A stretch of 14,189 bases of DNA, taken from the NCBI GenBank assembly GCA_028565635.1, contig JAOXYB010020960.1, positions 3,191 to 17,379 on the forward strand, in the 5' to 3' direction. Below the pieces are notes generated by a model. It saw only the letters and a program-made list of their open reading frames with translations, had not been told where the DNA came from and ran no database searches. Positions 1 to 9,700 of this stretch are shown here, piece after piece. The DNA is from Phoronis ovalis (taxonomy: Eukaryota; Phoronida; Phoronidae). How positions within the stretch are numbered: the first letter of the stretch is position 1; each line of letters opens with the position of its first letter. The position numbers were made by a program, and so were the translations under genes.

Positions 1-602
1 CACTATACAGGGTGACATGAAATAAGCAGAATGTGTGAGATGTTCTATCTATTTTGTGTCACCCTGTATTACCTCTAGTTGTTTGAACACTCAAAATATT
101 CGACCACAATGTCTTCAGTTGGTAAAATGTTAATTTTTTGCCTTTCTGCCTTTTACCGTTTAATGGTCTTATAATTAGAACACCTGAATTTTTTATAAAA
201 AAATTCACTGTTTATAATGTTTTTGATAAAAATGGATCATACAATTATCACTCATAGAAACCACTAACATCACTGGTTATGTACATTGGGTTCCAGTATA
301 TAAATGTATACACTGCTTCAAACACTTTATCATTTAATGCTAGTATGTGGCAGTTTCATTCTGATTTTACCTGAATATGTAATATTTTGCCCCCTTAGCT
401 AGCAAAATTTTCCTTCAGATTTTTTAGAGAATATTTTGATCAGCAAAAATTTTAATATTTTACGCTGAAATTAACACATAATATCATCTGGTGTACATTA
501 TATATTTGATCACAGAGCACCATCTTCCCAGGACCCTCATATTTTTGTTCTCTGCAAAGTTGGCATTGATTAAAAATTATAAACAGTGTTTTCTTATTAA
601 AG
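1..602 (+). other. Upstream intron (3' part)
   Basis: AT-rich sequence before the first recognised exon. It holds a short terminal hairpin (6-68). I see no convincing coding segment here. It ends in a pyrimidine-rich stretch and AG at 601-602. The preceding exon, encoding more of the helical domain, must lie left of the window. Confidence 0.7.
6..68. repeat. 63-bp hairpin with 12-bp perfect terminal arms
   Basis: TACAGGGTGACA at 6-17 is the exact reverse complement of TGTCACCCTGTA at 57-68. TA dinucleotides sit next to the arms, as with many Tc1/mariner-derived MITEs, but at 63 bp it is very short. It could be a deletion remnant or a satellite unit. Its arm recurs in the degenerate repeat at 7808-7933 (TTTCATGTCACCC). 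Confidence 0.6.
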
Positions 603-763
603 TTAATACGAGATATCGTATCTGTCAGCGAAGCTACAGACTGGTCAGCAAGAAGCAGCTGTCAATCAAAGTACCGAGCTCTACGGTGCAACATTGGAGA
701 TTTAGACAAAGAAGGGGACCTATATTCAAAAGTCGCGAATTTAGTCTTGTCTTCACAGAAAGG
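603..763 (+). CDS. PARP4: PARP4 exon a: end of helical domain, start of catalytic domain
   Basis: Starts after TTTTCTTATTAAAG and ends AAAGG before GTTAGTG (2 nt carried over). It encodes LIRDIVSVSEATDW and then KYRALRCNIGDLDKEGD. Human PARP4 has LIRDMV and KYRALRC at the same spacing, marking the junction between the regulatory helical domain and the ADP-ribosyltransferase fold. An alternative acceptor CAG at 584-586 would add a few in-frame codons. The one chosen has the better pyrimidine tract and begins exactly at the conserved LIRD. Confidence 0.92.
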
Positions 764-3700
764 GTTAGTGCAATAGTTTGTTTTGTTTAATAAGTATTGC
801 AGTATACAGTAAATACTTACACAGCTGAAATATAATTGAGTAACACATAAAGTAAATCATACTCCAGTCAATACTATTTTATCTTGCTAATCACCAATCA
901 TACTAGTATATTTAACGAACCTGATCAAGATCACTAGTAGATCAATGCCAACGTGTTCTGCTGTATAATCCTTAAACTAAATCATTTATTTTAGTGACAG
1001 TAACATTAAGATTGAAAACATCTATGGAGTTCACCGACCTGTTGAAGATCTGAAGATCAAATCTAACAGACAACTTTTGTTTCACGCTTCGTCTGTTAAA
1101 AATTATGTCGGAATTTTATCTAGGTAAGCAAGAAATTTTAGAAAGGGAATACTAGGTGGTTTGTTAAAGAATATAGACTTAACATTATGTAGTCTTTACC
1201 AAATGTGCTATACACATGATTGACTAGAAAGGAGGCAAAGCTACTTTTATTTTCTCATATTGCATGAAAGTTGGGGGTCTCTTCAATTTTTGCTGTAAAT
1301 ACATTATAGAGTGACATGCTTTCCTCAAACTATATTTTATAACTGAAGTCCACTTAATGATAAATTTGATAAAATATGAGTCGAATGAGAGAAAACTGCC
1401 AGACAACGTCACAACAATAACAAGTGTTGCCACTAGATGGTGCTTTCTTTACTGAAAGAGTGGATGGCATCATTTGTCAACTGTCAATTGTTGTACAAAT
1501 TTGTAGAGGATTGTTGTTGCCAAAAGTTGTTGTGGATGATTTTGGTGGCAAAAGAACAGATGCTGGAATGCTTGGAAGTGGAATATACTTTACAGATGCT
1601 TCAAGGTATAAAAACTAATCAGCCACTTAAATAATTTATGTCAAATTCACTTCTAGTAATTTATATAAGCTTGCAAAGGTTGATCCAGAAGTCTATGAAC
1701 TAAAATGGTATTAAATGAATTAAATAAATATAGATCAGATTTTTAATCCAACGGAAAAATCTATAAATACGGCTGTATTGACAAATTAAAATATGGTTGT
1801 GAAAATGACCACTGTGATTGGTTTTAATGTTCGTAGCGTTATAATTATCATGTCGTATGTTTGCATCAGCACATTAGTTATTGGAGGTATAAAGTATGAC
1901 TGTTACTTGTAGCACAAGTGTAAAGTATTCTGCTGCCAGTTCTACTAAAGGCACCAGGTTGATGTTAGTTTGTGAAGTTGCTCTCGGTGAATGCAAAGAT
2001 TACTACAGTTATGACACCGGACTGACAGCACCCCCTGATGGATATGATAGCGCCCATGGTATTTCTCAGGGCAGTTGTACAGAAGGGATTACTTCTGAAT
2101 TCAAGGTAAGTAATACTTAGTACCAGATATTTACTTTATAGTTATTGCTGCAACTATAATTGTTTGGTATCTGAGTGAAGGCAGGTAAGATCTGGCACTA
2201 TATGAAACAGTTAAGATGAAATGCCTTAAATTTCACAGACTGTCATGTTTAGTGAAGTCTGGCTATACTATTATTATTAAATATTGAGAATTCATTTTTT
2301 TTTCACTGCAATTTTATCAGATAGTCGCATTTTAAAAATATATCATAATAAGATTATGATATTTATGTGTGCCAGATAGACTTTTGCAGTTGGTTAGTAT
2401 TTGTATGTATCAATTTTCTGGCATTGGCAGTGGCGTTAACATTGTCATAAGCATCTGCTCCTACACCACTTGCAGGAACTTTACGAAACTATTGGGATAT
2501 AACTAAAGGATGAATAAATAAATATGGGATCAAATTTTTTGAAGTTTCCGATGTGGCTGACTGATATGCCACAGGCAACTCATATGATTCCGTGGAATTC
2601 TTGTTTATTTCTGTCTAGTATTAGAGTATGTATTCTCTCAGTGATGTTATGATTACTGCTAGTCATTGTCATAGGATGATGAATACATTGTTTATGATGT
2701 GACCCAACAAAGAATCAAATATCTGGTGGAGTTCACATTGCCTGGAGACAAGGTCAAGGACATGAAGCTTAATGATTATGAAGTTTTGTTGGACAGTGTG
2801 ATGGAAGATTCTGTAGAGAGTGATGATATTGGTAAGTATTTATTGATATTTGATATAATAATATCAGATAAATTATAGTCCACCAAAGAGAGGTTAGAAG
2901 TAGATACATTTATTTAATAACTAGAAACTATAGACACTTATTGTTACTGTAACAGTATTAAAGTTGTTAGGTGTGTTGTGAGTATAATATTTCAGTGAGT
3001 GTTTAAATTTAATTTTGTGATTATTTGGTATATTATTTTATTAATTAATTTATACAATAAAGACCTTTGAATGGCATTATAACCCATTTCACAAAAATTC
3101 TTGTTGTCTATTGATGTTGAATGTACACTATGTGTGAGTCATGCACAGAAAACATTTTGTTTTTGTTTCCAGATGTTGCTGATATAACTGATATCAAAGA
3201 TCCTTTAAGTAAAGTTCATGCAGGACTATTGGCGGATGAAGATACCATTGTACCATTGTATCAAGTGCATGTAAGAGCACAACTAAAAGATCTGGCTGCC
3301 CAGGTAATAATGTGGAAATTCTAAAAATGCATAGGTAACAAACTGAAGGTAGTATTTTGGATAATGGTCCTTTTGAAAAATGGTTTTATTTTGGAAGAAT
3401 GAAAATATATTGAAATGATTTTACATTAATTTTCTTTCTCTTACAAATTATGTCACGTTGAATACTATACGCTCATCTAGCAAATATCATACTGTAGGGT
3501 AAAATGAGAAATATAAACATTTATAAAGAAGCAGTGAGAGGATAAAAATGATATTTTAATATAATTAAAATTTAATTAAATTATATTTTAATATAATTAA
3601 AATTTAAGGAATTATCGTTATAGGTAAAGTATGTTGAGTTTAATCTTAGGTTGAGCGTTAACCTTATACTTAGTTAAAATGTTCTATATCCATACCCTAA

Positions 3701-6700
3701 TGGAGGTATTGGAAACCTTATAATACTGATGAGTATGTTAATAAAGCAAAAATATATGTTGCCCAGAATACAACAATGACAGTATGTTATTAAAGATTAA
3801 AAATGTGAACTTATGTGGATGTATAATCTTCACTAATGAAAAACCCAGCACTGTAGTGTTTAATCTTTGAATGTCTGCTTATTAATTAATGTAACTATAT
3901 ATCGTTTTAGGTAGTTGTGATGCAAGCTTATTACAACTGTACCAACAGTCCTATAGAAGCTAAATATGTCTTTCCTTTGGATGAAATGGCTGCTGTGTGT
4001 GGATTTGAAGCTTTTATTAATGGCAAACATATTATCGGTGAAGTGAAAGAAAAAGAAACGGCACATAAAGAATACAAAAAAGCGATCAGTGAAGGACATG
4101 GAGCATACTTGATGGATCAGGATGAAGAGACACCAGTAAGTAGATAGATTCATTGTTAGTTTACACTCTGTATTCACTCGTCACTGTTGTTAGTGGTCAC
4201 TAGAGCAAAAGGGCTGGGAAAAATGTGTGATAATTATATGTTAGCACGGGATTAGTATCCCAAGAACTACATTTGTCAATCAAGTAACTATTTACCACAT
4301 GTTCAAATATTGTCACCTTGAGTAAATCAGTAACTGAACAAAGTAAAATAAAATAACAATTACACTTGAAGCCCATTTGTGTATAATAGCGAGAATTGTT
4401 ATAGGCGGAGTTGTGGGTCATTTAGTATTGATTTTGCTACATAGTTATTAACATGGATTGGAAAAAGTTGACCCATATGGAAATCTTTCTTACCATGTAA
4501 CCAGGCATCTACAGCTTTCCTAGTATATACAGGGCTCGACAGTTACGCTGGCCCGAGACCCCGAGGCCAGTAAAAAGTAGGTCGGGCCACATGAACTGCA
4601 CCGGTTGTGGGCCGACGGGCCACCTGCAGTCTTCCTTTGAACTACATTTGAACATCCAAATGCAAAAAGATGTTCCCGGTCGTCATTTGGCAAGCAAATA
4701 GAACCCGGAAATAAATTGCGTATCATTTTTTTTTGCTTGTTAATTTTTTTAGAAGCGAACCTTCATTTTAAAAAGTGTTTTGACGCTCGCACAAAAAATA
4801 CTGGGCTCCCAGAAGATAATGGGGCCAATTGTTTTGGAACACAGCTGGCCCACAGGGCTACTACGTATACTTATTTTCAGCAGGTGTCGAGCCCTGATAC
4901 AGTTTTAACTAATTAAAATTAAATAAGTATGTAGACTGTTGAATCATATCAGACCTTTCATTACATCACATTATAGGCTGAAAGTATTATAATTTTATTC
5001 GTGTACCCATTGTGTTCATGGAAACTACAGTAAGAATATCGTTACGATATAAATAACTATTTGGAAAATGAATCCATTCTATTTATACACCCAATTAATA
5101 TTTATAACTAATTAAAGGGTACTTTTATTATCTAATTACAGCAAAGAGTTTTACTATAATTATAAAATGGTGGATAGAAATGCTAAGAATAAACCTTGCT
5201 GAAGCAGTGTGTTTTCTATCCAAGGTTGGATACAGCTGATGCAGTTGAAATTATAGCTAATAGTACCGGAGACAGTAATTTGTAATCCATTAAAATATAT
5301 TTTTAAGAAAATTTATGCTTAGGGATTATAATATTGTGCGGAACATTTTGAAATTCATTTTTCTGGTTCTGCACACACATACCATTACAGACCAGATTAT
5401 ATCATTTTGTTGCATATTATACAGGATGTGTTTACGGTCAGTGTTGGTAACCTACCTCCTGAAGCTCACGTTCTTATTAAGATAACATATGTAGCAGAAC
5501 TGCAAATAGATGGAGAAAATATTATCTTCAATGTCCCTGGTAGTGTCGCACCATGGAGAAAAGATGCCAATCTATCAGAAATATTACAGGTAAAGTTACT
5601 GCAACAAAGTCATTTCAGGTTGAGCATATTTTTTACTAGTAACTAAAAGTAAAAACTGTAACATTACATTAGTTGCAGGAAATGTCTTATAAAACAAACT
5701 TTGATGTGTTTTGGTTAAATCAGCAGCAGTGCTTTAAATCAATCCTTAAAAAATCATCAGTATTTGCCCTTCAGGTATACTGAAGATGCTATTATAGAAG
5801 TGTAAACAAATCGGTTACAATGAAAGAAATTTACGGATGTTGAAGATTAAATATTCACAACAGCATGTGCACTGTACGTATTTAGAAAATTAAAGCAACT
5901 AATATATGACTTAATTTAATATATTAATTTTCCAGAATGATGTGAAAACGGCAAAGGTTGCAGAACAGTATGTGAATTCATGGTCAATATCTGTTGGTAT
6001 AGAGATGCCGTTTGACATACGGTGTATTGAAAGCCCAACACACAAGATTAGACTCAAGGTAACACATTTTCTGTTGTAACATTTGGATCACCAAGATGAT
6101 AATTATGATAAAATATGAGATTTGATGGTTAGACTAAGCATTGAAGAAAAAACAGCATTTGAATACAATTTTATCAAAAAAATCTACTATAATTTCACGC
6201 AATCTAAGATGTTATGTTCCACTTCGTATTCAATACAATATTATATACTGCCTTTATGATCGAGTATATGAAAGTAGTTCCGTATTCTCCCGCTAGGTGG
6301 CACTGATGCTTGTATTTATATATGCTACGCCTTGAAGCCGCATAGATATACAGAACGGTATATCAGAGAATATGGAACTACTTTTATATAGGAAGGTATT
6401 ATATATTAAATATGAAGCGGAACATGACATCTGAGTTTACTTAGATTGAATTTCGCATTGTATAATTAATGATTAACCCCACAAACCACAATGAGGAAGG
6501 GTCCTATTTTGATAGATAACCTTGTCAACAACCTTCAATGATTGGTTGTTGTAATAGAGGATTAAACTGATACCTCAGTCTAGCTGTTACTAATATGATG
6601 ACAGTGTATAATGGTGTTGTTCATAGCATTCTGTGTGACGATTATAAAATTAATATTTGGATAGATTTCTGTTTTTACCCAATTTAATTTTTATATTTTT

Positions 6701-9700
6701 CAGAAAACAGCTACTAAGGCAGTAGTTGAATTACCAGTAGCAAATAACGATCAATTAGGCGATGGTTTCCAACTTTTGATTGGTTTAGCTGAAATACACG
6801 TGCCAAGAATGTGGGTTGAACGTCACAATGGAGATTCTGATAGCCAGGTAATAATACTGGACAGATTCTTGAAAGTCTGTAAAAATAAATGTAACTCAAC
6901 TTTAAAATAATCTTTTTTAAAATTAATTATCATTGTTACTATAGTATATATGACACGATTCTAGTATTTCATTTTTCAATGTAACTTTCATTAAATTTGG
7001 ACATAAACCGTGGTTCAAAACTATATCTTCCAAGATTTTTTTATTAGCAATTTTCAAAAGACTTCTTTGTCTCCTAAATTTAAGATAACGGCTGACTTTA
7101 CACACATTTGGACCTGTCTCAGAGTACTCCAGAATACAATTCTTCAATATTTGCAAATTTCATGTCTCGAAATATCTTTTAAATCTAACTCAGTTCATAA
7201 ATTTCTCCTCTTCATTGAATGAGTCCAAACAACAAATAAAGCAGTTATCTTAGCAAACAAGAGAAAAATTAATCTAAAATAGTAGCTCATGATGACACTA
7301 TCTGCGGGTCTAATACTCTGCAGGTTTATACTCTGAGAATACTGGAGGTAAAAACTGGTTTACCCTCATAGGACATATGTATACATGCTATCATAATTGT
7401 TCGAAACGATTTTTTATAAGTTTTTTATCTCAAAGTCGGAAAAATTAATCAGACAAGTATCTTCTGTTTCTTAAATGTATTTTATAATATTTAGCTTTTT
7501 CTCTGGATTTCACAATTGTGCTAATTTATTCTCCGTCTCAGTACTGATGTTTTAATTTCCAGTCAGATTTAAACTGTTGTAGGCATGCATGCTCACTTTT
7601 TATCCTGAGTTTGAAGCAACAGAAAATCATCAGTATGAGGCTATCTTCATTCTTGATGTATCAAACTCTATGAAAGGGAACACACTTGTGCAGGCCAAAA
7701 AAATTATGGTGCTGTCTTTACATAAACTACCGCAGTACTGCAAGTTTAATATCGTTGCTTTTGGAACAAGTAAGTTGCCTGGCATGTGTATATGCATGTA
7801 GCACTTGAGAGATATTTCGTGACACTATGTGCTGTCAGAGAGATAACATGCGTTTCATGTCACCCTTTACTTACAGAGATATTTCTTGTTACCCTGTACT
7901 ATCAGTGATATTTTATATCACTGTGTACTATCATATCATATTCTGAATTTGTTTTTAACCTTAAAATTGTTTGAAATGGTATGCACTTACAGCAGAAGCT
8001 GAAAACTGAATTCCTAGCTTTGAACCAAAGTAATGTGTTGATTAAAGTAAGAAATTATGCGTAATAGAATAATATCGGAATATAATTTATTTCCAACATG
8101 AATTTGTGTCATATTTTTTAGCTTATGAAGAATTGTTTCCTGTTTCCAAAAAACGAACAAAGGAAAATTTGAACTTGGCATATAGTTTTTTAAATGTAAG
8201 AAGTTTGTAAGCCTCCTAAGATTTTGTATAAAGCTCTGTTGGAATTTATTTAGTACTTAGTTTTACATGTAATTACAACTTTCTGTTATAAATCAAATGT
8301 GAAATATACTTAATATTTAAACCAAAATAAAAGTTTACGAAATTTATCATGATTTTTTGCTTTATTATTTTCTATGAAGTATACCAAAAAGTCACTGATC
8401 AACAGAAAAAAGTATTTTTCCGACAGACAGTTTTTTTCAACTCCGAAAATAAAATGATGCCTCAAAATGTATACTGTTCTTAGTTTTAAATGCTTTGTGT
8501 GGAAAATGTTTATTCTTCTACTAATTTTGTTTCAGAAATGATTTTTTTAATACATTAACTAATTTATGTACTAAGCTTTTAACAATAATTATGCTAATAC
8601 TTATAGGATTATTCCTAGTTTAGCAAAATAATATCAATAAGTCATGTTAATTTTTTCCTTCTGTTACAGAAAGTTGTACCATCAAGTGGAAATTCAGAAT
8701 TGTACCGCCCTTTGCATTCCATGTTTTTGTTAAAACCCAAACAAGGGTTGAGGAACTTGTTTGTTTTTTCTGACGGCCATTTAAACAACCAAGAAAAGAT
8801 TTTTGAAGCTGCTCATAACAATATCGTTCATAGCAGAATTTTCACAATGGGAATCGGATCAACTGCTAATCGACATTTACTTAGAATGCTTGCAAAATTA
8901 AGTGGAGGTTCTTATGAATATTTTGATGGAAATACGAAATCAAAATGGGAAAGAAAGGTAAATTGTGCTTGCTCTGTTATGCAGTGTTGTTTTAATTTGT
9001 TCACTTTATAAACTGAGCTATGGTTTTATTTACAACTTAAATAATGAACTTAGATATTCACTTTATAAACTGAACTGTGGTTTTATTTACAACATAAATA
9101 GTGAACTTAGATATTGGCATTTGGTACAATCTTGCAAATAAAAATGTAGAAATAATGAATTAAGTTAATATATAGGATGTGAAAATTTTTTTTAGCATCT
9201 ACATGGCAGCCCTTGCTTCTTGCTATCGATCTGCATAACTATCACCCAGTGTTTGCCCAACTTAAAAAATATATCATTCTGTATTATGTCAGCTATGGTG
9301 ACTACAGTGTCTTACATAAGCTGCAGTCCTAGGAATTAAAATTGATAATGAGAGTAATTCAGTGATTAGCTAAATGTGTTCCTGTCTACTCATCACAATA
9401 AGCTGTATATTTTACATGCTTTGTGTAGGTGCAGTCGCAACTTAGTAAAGCAGGCCAACCAGGACTAACATCTATCACGGTAGACTGGGAAACCTATGGG
9501 CATGATGGTACAAAAATTCAAGCACCTAATCTTATCACTTCTATGTTCAATGGTTCTCGTCTAGTTGTGTATGGATTTGTTTCCAATTGTACTAAAGCCA
9601 CGTTGAAAGCTAAGATAGAACACACAGAAGTGTCGACCATGGTCTCCACTCATGAACTGCAGATTACTGAAGGACAGGTATGATAAAAATCCAGTTAATA

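Larger units (their letters stand above)
4136..5424 (+). other. Intron (largest complete one)
   Basis: 1,289-bp intron, GTAAGT to ATTATACAG. It holds the 367-bp inverted-repeat element at 4530-4896 and a 52-bp hairpin at 5171-5222. The rest is plain AT-rich sequence. Short open stretches on both strands inside the element have no recognisable product. Confidence 0.85.

Noticed and set aside
122-176. A small open stretch containing FYRLM, reminiscent of FYRL upstream of the catalytic domain in human PARP4
   Set aside because: The match is only four residues, the flanking residues do not fit, no good donor follows, and a stop comes two codons later. Treated as chance.
491-790. A 99-codon open frame starting at an ATG, covering the first PARP4 exon in another frame
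   Set aside because: The PARP4-matching frame (LIRD, KYRALRC) is a different one and is bounded by splice sites. The 99-codon frame resembles nothing and runs through the intron on both sides.
3860-4177. A 105-codon minus-strand open frame
   Set aside because: It is the antisense shadow of the strongly conserved VIT exon at 3911-4135.
4520-4916. Open frames on both strands within the 4530-4896 element
   Set aside because: They overlap each other, follow the GC-richer composition of the element and show no transposase motif. They are more likely by-products of the repeat.
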